From Yersinia intermedia (lineage in GTDB: Bacteria > Pseudomonadota > Gammaproteobacteria > Enterobacterales > Enterobacteriaceae), in assembly GCF_900635455.1 (NCBI RefSeq), contig NZ_LR134116.1, forward strand, positions 1,798,001 to 1,862,000: a DNA stretch of 64,000 bases. The letters run 5' to 3'. Below are positions 1 through 8,238 of this stretch, in pieces. Under the pieces are notes generated by a model. The model was not told the DNA's origin. It searched no databases and worked only from the letters and a program-made list of their open reading frames with translations. Positions within the stretch are counted from its first letter, which is position 1. Each line of letters opens with the position of its first letter. The position numbers and the translations under genes were made by a program.

Positions 1-416
1 CTGGCGACCAATTCCTGCTCTGGATCGTAAAACGCCAGCAGGCGCTCATCGAGAATGCCTTCTGGCAGCAAGTTATCTGCTGGGATTGGGAACCACTTCT
101 CGTTGGGATAATGAACGAAATCACCTTCGGCAATGGCTTTGCCCAGATAGAAGTCAGCAAAGAAATAGTTGGTGGATAACCGCTCGAAATATTCACCTAA
201 GGCCGAAGCCAGTGCCGCTTTTTTACTGGCACCTTTGCCGTTGGTAAAGCACAACGGGCAATCACGGTCGCGGATATGTACCGACCAAACGTGAGGAACC
301 GGGTTAAGCCAAGAGGCTTCTTCAATATTAAAACCGAGGTCACTCAGTTTTTGCTGAAAGCGAGAGATTGAGTCTTCCAGCGCGGCGTCTTTGCCGGGAA
401 TAAAGGTTTGGGTCAT
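1..416 (-). CDS. ycaO: YcaO, ribosomal protein S12 methylthiotransferase accessory factor (N-terminal part)
   Basis: Partial gene: the start codon is at 416 and the reading frame runs off the left edge after 138 codons. The protein begins MTQTFIPGKDAALEDSI, the typical YcaO start, and contains the segment KGASKKAALASALGEYFERL (about residues 65-84), part of the ATP/Mg-binding fold of the YcaO family. In E. coli YcaO assists RimO in beta-methylthiolation of ribosomal protein S12; YcaO-fold enzymes use ATP to activate peptide backbones. It is divergent from ansB. In E. coli ycaP and serC follow ycaO, so the ansB neighbour is a local difference. The identity is secure; the C-terminal part cannot be judged. 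Confidence 0.93.
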   Translation of the reverse strand, partial: MTQTFIPGKDAALEDSISRFQQKLSDLGFNIEEASWLNPVPHVWSVHIRDRDCPLCFTNGKGASKKAALASALGEYFERLSTNYFFADFYLGKAIAEGDFVHYPNEKWFPIPADNLLPEGILDERLLAFYDPEQELVA

Positions 417-564
417 TGTCGTCACTTTTTGGCGGTACTAAAAACGCGCAATCATACGGGGTTTTAGTTAATAGCTCCATGTATTCCTAAAGCGCAGCAA
501 ATGTCACAGTTTCAGTATGGATATTCCGCATAATTCACTAGCTTATAAATAACGGAGTCATAAT

Positions 565-1602
565 GTGAAATCTATAAAGCTAACTGTCTTAGCCGGAATC
601 TTAGCAGGGATCAGCGGTTCGGCCTTTGCTCTACCCAATATCACCCTATTGGCAACCGGGGGAACTATCGCTGGTGGCGGAGATTCAGCCACTAAATCTA
701 ACTATAAAGCCGGTAAATTGGGGGTTGATGCCCTGGTAAACGCCGTGCCGGAAATGAAAAAAATCGCCAATATTCAAGGCGAGCAAGTGGTTAATATCGG
801 TTCTCAAGATATGAATGACGAGGTTTGGCTGAAGTTGGCGAAAAAAATTAATGCCGATTGTGCCAAAACTGACGGTTTCGTGATTACACACGGCACCGAC
901 ACTCTGGAAGAGACTGCTTATTTTCTTGATTTAACGGTTAATTGCGATAAACCAGTGGTGATGGTCGGGGCGATGCGCCCGGCAACAGCACTGGGGGCGG
1001 ATGGTCCGTTGAATCTTTATAATGCAGTGGTCGTCGCCAGTGACGCCAATTCAGCTAAACGCGGTGTGCTGGTGGCGATGAATGACCAGGTGCTAAGTGG
1101 TCGCGATGTGATGAAAACCAATACCACCTCGGTGCAGACATTCCAGTCACCTAACACCGGATCGTTAGGTTCTATTTATGACGGTAAAGTAAATTATCTG
1201 CACCAACCAGCACCAAGACAACCCGCTTTTGATATCAGCAAACTGAGTGAATTACCAAAAGTTGGTATTATTTATAACTATGCCAATGCTTCTGATTTAC
1301 CAGCTAAAGCACTGATTGCTGATGGCTATAAAGGGATTGTCAGTGCCGGTGTCGGTAACGGTAACCTTTATCATTCTGTCTTCGATACGCTGGCGACAGC
1401 AGCACACAATGGGGTTGCTGTTGTGCGTTCATCTCGCGTGCCTACCGGGTCTACTACGGAAGATGCAGAAGTTGATGATACCAAATACGGATTTGTTGCA
1501 TCTGGCTCACTCAATCCACAAAAAGCGCGTGTGTTGCTGCAATTGGCATTAACCCAAACGCAAAAACCGCAAGAGATCCAAAAGCTGTTCCACGCATATT
1601 GA
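565..1602 (+). CDS. ansB: L-asparaginase type II, periplasmic
   Basis: Hydrolyses L-asparagine to aspartate and ammonia in the periplasm. The 345-residue protein has a Sec signal peptide ending SGSAFA (residues 17-22). The mature part starts LPNITLLATGGTIAG, with catalytic Thr in the TGGTIAG motif (about residue 34), a second catalytic motif THGTDTLEET (about 110-119) and the VGAMRPATALGADGP segment carrying the conserved Lys. Its length matches family members. Translation appears to start at GTG (565) preceded by GGAG at 554-557. An out-of-frame ATG overlaps it and is followed at once by a stop (ATGTGA, 563-568). The gene stands alone between ycaO and serC, a position it does not occupy in E. 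coli. E. coli ansB is anaerobically induced through FNR/CRP; no convincing site was identified here. Confidence 0.95.
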   Translation: MKSIKLTVLAGILAGISGSAFALPNITLLATGGTIAGGGDSATKSNYKAGKLGVDALVNAVPEMKKIANIQGEQVVNIGSQDMNDEVWLKLAKKINADCAKTDGFVITHGTDTLEETAYFLDLTVNCDKPVVMVGAMRPATALGADGPLNLYNAVVVASDANSAKRGVLVAMNDQVLSGRDVMKTNTTSVQTFQSPNTGSLGSIYDGKVNYLHQPAPRQPAFDISKLSELPKVGIIYNYANASDLPAKALIADGYKGIVSAGVGNGNLYHSVFDTLATAAHNGVAVVRSSRVPTGSTTEDAEVDDTKYGFVASGSLNPQKARVLLQLALTQTQKPQEIQKLFHAY

Positions 1603-1617
1603 TCCAATAAGTCTTTG

Positions 1618-1637
1618 ACGGGGGCTTCGGCCTCCGT
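1618..1637 (+). terminator. Weak hairpin after ansB
   Basis: A short stem-loop, roughly ACGGGGGC-TTCG-GCCTCCGT with mismatches, follows the ansB stop codon. It has a stable TTCG tetraloop but no T-tract, so it is at best a weak or factor-assisted terminator or an mRNA-stabilising hairpin. Confidence 0.35.
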
Positions 1638-1877
1638 ATTGGGTTGAGACACTGCACCATCAACGGGCAAAATGAGTTATCTATCGTGCATTAAGACCTT
1701 AGTTCGATAGCTTTTGGTGAATAATTCCAAATTAATGGCATGATAACGCATAGCCTGCTATCGCTGAGGTTGAGCGTTTCTCTCTTGCCAGTGAATAACC
1801 GTTGCAGCAGGCGGACTCGGATGATAAAACCGAGTAATGATAACGATGGCAATCTCAGTTGAGTGTGGTGAGGGGAA

Positions 1878-2963
1878 ATGACACAAGTTTATAATTTTAG
1901 CGCAGGGCCTGCGATGTTACCGGTTGAAGTTTTACGTCGTGCGGAACAGGAATTACGTAACTGGCATGGCTTGGGGACGTCGGTGATGGAAATCAGTCAC
2001 CGTAGTAAGGAATTTATTCAGGTTGCTGAAGAAGCAGAAAAAGATCTGCGCGATCTGCTACAAATCCCGGCCAATTATAAAGTGTTATTTTGCCATGGTG
2101 GTGCGCGCGCGCAGTTTGCCGCAGTGCCACTAAATTTGCTCGGCGACAACAACAGTGCTGATTATATTGACGGTGGCTATTGGGCACACAGTGCAGTCAA
2201 CGAAGCACAAAAATACTGTGTTCCTCACGTTATCGATGTCACAACCCACGATAATGGTCTAACGGGTATTTTGCCGATGAAACAATGGCAGTTGAGTGAT
2301 AATGCTGCTTATGTACATTATTGCCCGAATGAAACCATTGATGGGTTGGCTATCAATGAAGAGCCGGATTTTGGCGACAAGGTTGTCGTTGCCGATTACT
2401 CCTCATCTATTCTTTCTCGCCCGATTGATGTCAGTCGTTATGGCGTTATTTATGCTGGCGCACAGAAAAATATCGGCCCAGCGGGCCTGACAGTGGTTAT
2501 CGTGCGCGACGACTTGTTAGGTAAAGCTCGCACTGAATTACCATCGATCCTTGATTATAAGGTGCTGGCTGATAACGATTCCATGTTCAATACGCCGCCA
2601 ACCTTTGCCTGGTATCTCTCTGGCCTGGTGTTTAAATGGCTGAAAGAGCAGGGCGGTTTGGCTGAAATGGAGAAACGTAACCAGGCGAAAGCTGAACTCT
2701 TGTATGGTGCGATCGACAAGACCGGCTTCTATCGCAATCAGGTGGCTCACGCCAACCGCTCTTGGATGAACGTACCCTTCCAAATGAAGGATGCCTCCTT
2801 GGATAAAGTGTTCCTTAGCGAGGCACAAGAGCAGGGTTTGCAAGCATTGAAAGGCCATCGTGTTGCTGGCGGAATGCGGGCTTCGATTTATAATGCGATG
2901 CCAATTGAAGGCGTTAAAGCCTTAACAGATTTTATGGCTGACTTTGAACGCCGCCACGGTTGA
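1878..2963 (+). CDS. serC: Phosphoserine/phosphohydroxythreonine aminotransferase
   Basis: PLP-dependent transaminase making 3-phosphoserine from 3-phosphohydroxypyruvate (serine pathway) and 4-phosphohydroxy-threonine (pyridoxal phosphate pathway) in the cytoplasm. The 361-residue protein starts [15 protein letters not shown], the standard SerC N-terminus. The PLP lysine lies in [12 protein letters not shown] (about residue 197), and it ends [15 protein letters not shown] as in orthologues. The ribosome-binding sequence AGGGG lies just before the ATG. It is followed by aroA on the same strand; in E. coli serC-aroA is one operon. Here the 254-bp spacer holds an ERIC element and a GC-rich hairpin. 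Confidence 0.97.
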   Translation: MTQVYNFSAGPAMLPVEVLRRAEQELRNWHGLGTSVMEISHRSKEFIQVAEEAEKDLRDLLQIPANYKVLFCHGGARAQFAAVPLNLLGDNNSADYIDGGYWAHSAVNEAQKYCVPHVIDVTTHDNGLTGILPMKQWQLSDNAAYVHYCPNETIDGLAINEEPDFGDKVVVADYSSSILSRPIDVSRYGVIYAGAQKNIGPAGLTVVIVRDDLLGKARTELPSILDYKVLADNDSMFNTPPTFAWYLSGLVFKWLKEQGGLAEMEKRNQAKAELLYGAIDKTGFYRNQVAHANRSWMNVPFQMKDASLDKVFLSEAQEQGLQALKGHRVAGGMRASIYNAMPIEGVKALTDFMADFERRHG

Positions 2964-3032
2964 TTGCTCTGGGCGGATGTTTGTCTGCTCCGACTGAGTT
3001 ATCACCCTTATTTAAAATATATTTATTTGTCA

Positions 3033-3158
3033 TATACCGTAAATAATTCGAGTTGCAGGAAGGCGGCAATTGAGCGAGTCCTCGGAGCTTACACAAGTAA
3101 GTGACTGGGGTGAACGAAGACAGCCAACACCCGTGCAACTTGAAGTATGACGGGTATA
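3033..3158 (+). repeat. ERIC element in the serC-aroA spacer
   Basis: A 126-bp imperfect palindrome bounded by TATACC... and ...GGGTATA. It contains the ERIC core GAGCTTACACAAGTAAGTG followed by ACTGGGGTGA, which matches the sequence targeted by the classic ERIC2 primer. The arms AATTCGAGTTGCAGGAAGG and CAACTTGAAGTATGACGGG pair partly. Length and ends match the canonical ~127-bp enterobacterial ERIC, and it closely resembles the copy at 19178-19304. It lies inside the presumed serC-aroA transcription unit, so it should be transcribed and fold in the mRNA. Confidence 0.92.
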
Positions 3159-3159
3159 A

Positions 3160-3188
3160 CAACAGCCCCGACCTGTGCGGGGCTGTTG
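3160..3188 (+). terminator. GC-rich hairpin (attenuator-like) between serC and aroA
   Basis: A perfect 11-bp stem, CAACAGCCCCG and CGGGGCTGTTG, with a 7-nt loop, directly follows the ERIC element and lies 30 bp before aroA. No T-run follows, so full intrinsic termination is unlikely. It may pause transcription, attenuate, or protect the upstream serC message. A serC-aroA intergenic hairpin is also known in E. coli. Confidence 0.6.
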
Positions 3189-3217
3189 CACATAGAAGAC
3201 TGGAGAGTGCTTTTCCC

Positions 3218-4504
3218 ATGCTGGAATCCCTGACTTTACAACCCATTGCCCTGATCAATGGCACCGTTAACTTACCCGGTTCTAAAAGTGTTTCTAACCG
3301 TGCACTTCTTCTGGCAGCGCTGGCCGAAGGGACAACCCAGTTGAATAACTTGCTAGACAGTGACGATATTCGCCATATGCTCAATGCGTTACAGGCATTG
3401 GGAGTTAATTTCCGTCTTTCTGCTGATCGTACCCAATGTGAAGTAGATGGTGTGGGCGGAAAGCTGGTTGCCGACCAACCCTTGGAACTGTTCTTAGGTA
3501 ATGCGGGCACGGCAATGCGCCCATTGGCTGCGGCACTTTGCTTAGGTAACAGCGATATCGTATTGACCGGTGAACCGCGTATGAAAGAGCGGCCAATTGG
3601 TCATCTGGTTGATGCCTTGCGTCAGGGTGGAGCGCAGATTGATTATCTGGAACAAGAGAACTACCCGCCGTTGCGTTTACGGGGTGGTTTCCGTGGTGGA
3701 AAACTGACCGTTGATGGCAGTGTCTCCAGCCAATTTTTGACGGCATTACTGATGACGGCCCCCTTGGCTGAGCAAGATACCGACATTCAGATTCAAGGTG
3801 ATCTGGTTTCTAAGCCATACATTGATATTACCCTGCATCTGATGAAAGCCTTCGGTGTTGATGTTGTGCATGAGAACTATCAACTGTTTCACATAAAGAG
3901 CGGCCAGACATATCGCACTCCGGGCACTTATTTGGTTGAGGGCGATGCGTCTTCTGCATCCTATTTCTTAGCGGCTGCGGCAATTAAAGGTGGCACTGTG
4001 CGTGTCACGGGTATCGGTAAAAAAAGCGTGCAGGGTGATACCAAATTTGCTGATGTGCTGGAAAAAATGGGCGCAAAAATTAGCTGGGGTGATGACTATA
4101 TTGAATGTAGCCGTGGTGAATTACAGGGTATCGATATGGATATGAACCACATTCCTGATGCAGCCATGACTATTGCTACCACCGCTCTGTTTGCCAATGG
4201 CCCGACGGTTATTCGTAATATTTATAACTGGCGGGTAAAAGAGACTGACCGTTTATCCGCGATGGCCACTGAGCTGAGAAAAGTGGGTGCAGAAGTCACC
4301 GAGGGTGAAGATTATATTCGTGTGGTCCCGCCCGCGCAGTTAATTGCTGCTGAAATAGGGACTTACAATGACCATCGTATGGCGATGTGTTTCTCGCTGG
4401 TGGCGTTATCTGATACACCGGTGACGATTCTTGATCCCCAATGCACTGCTAAAACCTTCCCTGACTACTTTGAACAATTGGCCAATCTGAGCCAGACAGC
4501 CTGA
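3218..4504 (+). CDS. aroA: 3-phosphoshikimate 1-carboxyvinyltransferase (EPSP synthase)
   Basis: Joins shikimate-3-phosphate and phosphoenolpyruvate to form EPSP, step six of the shikimate pathway; it is the target of glyphosate. The 428-residue protein starts [20 protein letters not shown]; an in-frame upstream extension from 3101 reads through ERIC sequence and was rejected. The substrate-binding [19 protein letters not shown] lies near residues 20-38, the PEP/glyphosate motif [13 protein letters not shown] near 90-102, and the catalytic [15 protein letters not shown] in the last third. All are intact, so a normal class I enzyme is expected. It is second gene of the serC operon. Confidence 0.97.
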   Translation: MLESLTLQPIALINGTVNLPGSKSVSNRALLLAALAEGTTQLNNLLDSDDIRHMLNALQALGVNFRLSADRTQCEVDGVGGKLVADQPLELFLGNAGTAMRPLAAALCLGNSDIVLTGEPRMKERPIGHLVDALRQGGAQIDYLEQENYPPLRLRGGFRGGKLTVDGSVSSQFLTALLMTAPLAEQDTDIQIQGDLVSKPYIDITLHLMKAFGVDVVHENYQLFHIKSGQTYRTPGTYLVEGDASSASYFLAAAAIKGGTVRVTGIGKKSVQGDTKFADVLEKMGAKISWGDDYIECSRGELQGIDMDMNHIPDAAMTIATTALFANGPTVIRNIYNWRVKETDRLSAMATELRKVGAEVTEGEDYIRVVPPAQLIAAEIGTYNDHRMAMCFSLVALSDTPVTILDPQCTAKTFPDYFEQLANLSQTA

Positions 4505-4532
4505 CCTTTTTACGCTGAATTTATTGACCTCT

Positions 4533-4560
4533 AATGGGTACCAGTCGGTACCCATTCCTT
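4533..4560 (+). terminator. Terminator after aroA
   Basis: A perfect 10-bp inverted repeat AATGGGTACC-AGTC-GGTACCCATT (4533-4556) is followed by CCTTATTTTATC, located 30 bp after the aroA stop. The T-tract is interrupted, so efficiency is uncertain, but the stem is strong. Confidence 0.7.
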
Positions 4561-4782
4561 ATTTTATCAACGGATAGCACTTTTCTTTATTGGCAAATAA
4601 GAATAAATGTTTTTTCTGGCTATCTTTCACATCTCTTCTACACTCCAGCCACGGCTTATGGTTTTATTTTCAGCAACTGAACCACGCGGGGTAACAGTTC
4701 ACATCGATGCGGCGTATAATGCTGCTCCTGTGTTTGCCCTGCTGGGTAGACAAGAGGTTTTGCCTACCGAAAGGAGAGAGAA

Positions 4783-5475
4783 ATGACGGCGATAGCCCCG
4801 GTGATAACCGTTGATGGACCAAGTGGTGCAGGTAAGGGTACGCTTTGCAAAGCATTGGCTGAATCGTTGAACTGGCGTTTGCTGGATTCGGGTGCGATTT
4901 ACCGAGTTTTGGCTTTAGCTGCTCTGCATCATCAGGTTGATATCAGCACCGAAGAGGCATTGGTTCCACTTGCCGCACATCTCGATGTTCGTTTTGTCTC
5001 ACAGAATGGGCAGTTAAAAGTCATTTTAGAAGGTGAGGATGTCAGTAATGAAATTCGCACTGAAACCGTAGGGAATACCGCCTCTCAGGCGGCTGCTTTC
5101 CCGCGTGTTCGTGAAGCATTACTACGTCGTCAGCGAGCATTTCGTGAAGCACCGGGCCTGATTGCCGATGGTCGCGATATGGGGACGGTGGTCTTTCCTG
5201 ATGCGCCGGTGAAAATATTTCTTGATGCAAGTTCGCAAGAACGTGCACACCGACGTATGCTACAGTTGCAGGAAAAGGGGTTTAATGTTAACTTTGAACG
5301 TCTTTTGGTCGAGATACAGGAGCGGGACTCTCGCGATCGTAACCGGTCTATTGCACCTTTAATCCCTGCGGCGGATGCGTTGGTACTGGATTCAACCAGT
5401 ATGTCCATCGAGCAGGTGATCGAACAGGCGCTGGCTTATGCCCAACGAATTTTAGCGTTGCCGTTGAAAAAATAA
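4783..5475 (+). CDS. cmk: Cytidylate kinase
   Basis: Phosphorylates CMP and dCMP with ATP, recycling pyrimidine nucleotides from RNA and lipid turnover. The 230-residue protein starts [20 protein letters not shown]; the P-loop GPSGAGKGT is at about residues 12-20. The [21 protein letters not shown] segment and the [13 protein letters not shown] motif are characteristic of bacterial Cmk. A good ribosome-binding site (GAAAGGAGAGAG) precedes the ATG. It is followed 168 bp later by rpsA, as in E. coli. Confidence 0.97.
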   Translation: MTAIAPVITVDGPSGAGKGTLCKALAESLNWRLLDSGAIYRVLALAALHHQVDISTEEALVPLAAHLDVRFVSQNGQLKVILEGEDVSNEIRTETVGNTASQAAAFPRVREALLRRQRAFREAPGLIADGRDMGTVVFPDAPVKIFLDASSQERAHRRMLQLQEKGFNVNFERLLVEIQERDSRDRNRSIAPLIPAADALVLDSTSMSIEQVIEQALAYAQRILALPLKK

Positions 5476-5643
5476 CGACAATGCGGTCAGTTCTGAGCTC
5501 TCAACGATTTATTTTTTAATTAAAATTATTTTTGATGAGCACTTTAACCTTGCTGCAAGGATCTGTGGCGAGGCATGTGAAACAACCCCATCCGGCGGGA
5601 TGCTAGATGGACGTTAAACTTAAGAATCCTGAAGATTATTAAC
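5476..5643 (+). promoter_or_regulatory. rpsA leader
   Basis: The 168-bp spacer before rpsA has no recognisable gene. In E. coli the rpsA leader folds into hairpins that give efficient translation without a strong Shine-Dalgarno and mediate repression by protein S1. Here too no strong purine box lies before the ATG at 5644 (the preceding bases are CTGAAGATTATTAAC). A similar autoregulatory leader is inferred from the conserved context, not from a folded structure. Confidence 0.45.
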
Positions 5644-7317
5644 ATGACAGAATCTTTTGCTCAACTCTTTGAAGAATCCCTGAAAACAATTGAAACACGT
5701 CCGGGCTCTATCGTCCGTGGTGTTGTTGTTTCTATCGATAAAGATATCGTACTGGTTGACGCCGGTCTGAAATCTGAGTCAGCAATTCCAGCAGAACAGT
5801 TCAAGAACGCGCAAGGCGAACTGGAAATTCAAGTTGGTGACGAAGTTGACGTTGCTCTGGACGCTGTTGAAGACGGCTTCGGTGAAACTCTGCTGTCCCG
5901 TGAAAAAGCTAAGCGTCACGAAGCATGGCTGATGCTGGAAAAAGCTTACGAAGAAGCTGCAACCGTTACTGGTGTGATCAACGGCAAAGTGAAGGGCGGC
6001 TTTACAGTCGAACTGAACGGCATCCGTGCGTTCTTGCCTGGTTCACTGGTTGATGTGCGTCCAGTTCGCGATACTCTGCATCTGGAAGGCAAAGAGCTTG
6101 AGTTCAAAGTCATCAAGCTTGATCAGAAACGCAACAACGTCGTTGTTTCTCGTCGTGCAGTTATCGAATCTGAGAACAGCGCTGAGCGTGATCAATTGCT
6201 GGAAAACCTGCAAGAAGGCATGGAAGTTAAGGGTATCGTTAAGAACCTGACTGACTACGGTGCATTCGTTGATCTGGGTGGCGTTGATGGCTTGCTGCAC
6301 ATTACTGACATGGCTTGGAAACGTGTTAAACACCCAAGCGAAATCGTCAATGTGGGCGACGAAATCACTGTTAAAGTTCTGAAATTCGACCGCGAACGTA
6401 CTCGTGTCTCCCTGGGCTTGAAACAGCTTGGCGAAGATCCATGGGTTGCTATCGCTAAACGTTACCCAGAAAGCACCAAGCTGACTGGTCGTGTAACTAA
6501 CCTGACTGATTACGGCTGCTTCGTAGAAATCGAAGAAGGCGTTGAAGGTTTGGTACACGTTTCAGAAATGGATTGGACCAACAAAAACATTCACCCGTCT
6601 AAAGTTGTTAACGTTGGCGACGTAGTGGAAGTTATGGTTCTGGACATCGATGAAGAACGTCGTCGTATTTCTCTGGGCCTGAAACAGTGCAAATCTAACC
6701 CATGGCAGCTGTTTGCAGAAACCCACAACAAAAACGACCGCGTTGAAGGTAAAATCAAGTCTATCACTGACTTCGGTATCTTCATCGGCCTGGACGGCGG
6801 CATCGACGGCCTGGTTCACCTGTCTGACATCTCCTGGAACGTTGCAGGCGAAGAAGCAGTTCGTGAATACAAGAAAGGCGACGAAATCGCAGCTGTGGTT
6901 CTGCAAGTTGACGCAGAACGTGAGCGTATCTCCTTGGGCGTGAAACAACTGGCAGAAGACCCGTTCAATAACTACCTGTCTGTTAACAAGAAAGGTGCTA
7001 TTGTTACTGGTAAAGTAACTGCAGTTGACGCTAAAGGTGCTACAGTTGAATTGGCAGGCGGCGTAGAAGGTTATCTGCGTGCTTCCGAAGCAACTCGCGA
7101 CCGCGTTGAAGATGCAACGTTAGTTCTGAACGTAGGTGATGAAGTTGAAGCCAAATATACTGGCGTTGACCGTAAAAACCGCGTAATCAGCCTGTCTGTT
7201 CGTGCTAAAGACGAAGCTGATGAGAAAGATGCTATTGCTACAGTTAACAACAAGCCAGAAGAAGGTAACTTCTCTAGCGCAATGGCAGAAGCGTTCAAAG
7301 CTGCAAAAGGCGAGTAA
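5644..7317 (+). CDS. rpsA: 30S ribosomal protein S1
   Basis: RNA-binding ribosomal protein that brings structured or leader-containing mRNAs to the 30S subunit. The 557-residue length is that of enterobacterial S1. Six consecutive S1 OB-fold repeats are visible. Repeats 3-6 have repeated signatures such as [30 protein letters not shown] and [12 protein letters not shown], each followed by [12 protein letters not shown] ends. Codon use is strongly biased to highly expressed codons (GGT, CGT, CTG, AAC), unlike most neighbours. A GC-rich hairpin and ihfB follow. Confidence 0.98.
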   Translation: MTESFAQLFEESLKTIETRPGSIVRGVVVSIDKDIVLVDAGLKSESAIPAEQFKNAQGELEIQVGDEVDVALDAVEDGFGETLLSREKAKRHEAWLMLEKAYEEAATVTGVINGKVKGGFTVELNGIRAFLPGSLVDVRPVRDTLHLEGKELEFKVIKLDQKRNNVVVSRRAVIESENSAERDQLLENLQEGMEVKGIVKNLTDYGAFVDLGGVDGLLHITDMAWKRVKHPSEIVNVGDEITVKVLKFDRERTRVSLGLKQLGEDPWVAIAKRYPESTKLTGRVTNLTDYGCFVEIEEGVEGLVHVSEMDWTNKNIHPSKVVNVGDVVEVMVLDIDEERRRISLGLKQCKSNPWQLFAETHNKNDRVEGKIKSITDFGIFIGLDGGIDGLVHLSDISWNVAGEEAVREYKKGDEIAAVVLQVDAERERISLGVKQLAEDPFNNYLSVNKKGAIVTGKVTAVDAKGATVELAGGVEGYLRASEATRDRVEDATLVLNVGDEVEAKYTGVDRKNRVISLSVRAKDEADEKDAIATVNNKPEEGNFSSAMAEAFKAAKGE

Positions 7318-7323
7318 TAACGG

Positions 7324-7342
7324 GGGGCGGTTTTTCCGCCCC
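7324..7342 (+). terminator. Hairpin between rpsA and ihfB
   Basis: A 7-bp perfect stem, GGGGCGG-TTTTT-CCGCCCC, follows the double stop of rpsA. The T-run is in the loop rather than after the stem, so it is more likely a partial terminator or 3'-end stabiliser, allowing some readthrough to ihfB. Confidence 0.5.
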
Positions 7343-7377
7343 TATACGGTAGTTTAGCTGCAAAGCTTGGAGGTAAT

Positions 7378-7662
7378 ATGACCAAGTCTGAACTTATTGA
7401 AAGACTTGCTGGCCAGCAATCTCATGTACCGGCTAAAGCCGTTGAGGATGCAGTGAAAGAAATGCTTGAACATATGGCTGGAACACTAGCTGAAGGTGAG
7501 CGCATTGAGATCCGAGGATTTGGCAGTTTTTCTCTTCACTACCGTGCTCCGCGTGTTGGCCGTAATCCAAAGACTGGTGCTAAAGTTGAGTTGGAAGGTA
7601 AGTACGTTCCGCACTTTAAGCCAGGTAAAGAATTGCGTGATCGCGCTAATATCTACGGCTAA
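7378..7662 (+). CDS. ihfB: Integration host factor subunit beta
   Basis: DNA-bending nucleoid protein that forms a heterodimer with IhfA and acts in replication, recombination and transcription. It has 94 residues. The start [20 protein letters not shown] and the beta-arm [20 protein letters not shown], with the conserved proline region that intercalates into DNA, are the IHF-beta type rather than HU. A ribosome-binding site (TGGAGG) lies 7 bases before the ATG. It follows rpsA as in other enterobacteria. Confidence 0.97.
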   Translation: MTKSELIERLAGQQSHVPAKAVEDAVKEMLEHMAGTLAEGERIEIRGFGSFSLHYRAPRVGRNPKTGAKVELEGKYVPHFKPGKELRDRANIYG

Positions 7663-7762
7663 GTTGTTTACAACTTACCGCGTTATTATCTATACCTAGT
7701 TTATTGATGTTGCAGCTATAACTGTTGCAGCAGCAATGATGAAAGGTATAAACGCTGATAAG

Positions 7763-7800
7763 AAACGGTGCCTCTAACGGCACCGTTTTTCTTTTTTTCT
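7763..7800 (+). terminator. Intrinsic terminator of ihfB
   Basis: A 10-bp perfect stem AAACGGTGCC/GGCACCGTTT with a 6-nt loop (7763-7788) is followed by TTCTTTTTTTC. It has a strong stem and T-tract, about 100 bp after the ihfB stop. Confidence 0.9.
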
Positions 7801-7894
7801 TTCTAATATCACGCGCTAAAATTAGCTGGATACATACCAAAACCCTATAACGAATAGATTAAATATTGCCTATTCACTTATTCATATATCCTCA

Positions 7895-7919
7895 TCTATC
7901 TCTATCTCTATCTCTATCT
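7895..7919. repeat. Hexanucleotide tandem repeat (CTATCT)4
   Basis: Four perfect copies of CTATCT (7896-7919), plus one extra matching base before them, lie in an AT-rich stretch between the ihfB terminator and comEC. The rest of 7800-8121 holds no gene I recognise. It has two overlapping minus-strand frames of protein-like composition (see findings). Confidence 0.85.
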
Positions 7920-8238
7920 TCACTCCCTTTTACCTGTAATAAGTTCAGCTTCATTTTCGATACATTCCGCAAAGGTGTTGTTATCAATGCAACAAGCTAA
8001 GACTGTTTGCGAAGCCGCTCTGAACTTCCACTTTATGTACTGGCTGTACTGCCCTTTGATGTAGAAAATCAGCATATTCACGATGAGGTAAGCGGATGGC
8101 AATGAGGCTATCCGGCAGTAAGACAATGGATGGTTTCTTATCACTTTATCAATCGATCATGCTGCGGTAGCTATTGTCATTGGCGTCTTACCCCTTATTT
8201 TTCTACCTCAGTTACCGGGAACTTTCATCATTGTAGGG

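Noticed and set aside
3033..3158. Possible insertion sequence or CRISPR repeat
   Set aside because: Length, ends and core match ERIC; it has no coding capacity and is not arranged with regular spacers.
2932..3510. Minus-strand frame across the ERIC element and the start of aroA (192 codons)
   Set aside because: It reads through repeat sequence and antisense aroA, with no start signal and Ser/Arg-rich nonsense composition.
6043..6948. Minus-strand frames opposite rpsA (171 and 128 codons)
   Set aside because: They arise from codon bias of rpsA; Phe/Asn/Val-rich repeats mirror the S1 domains.
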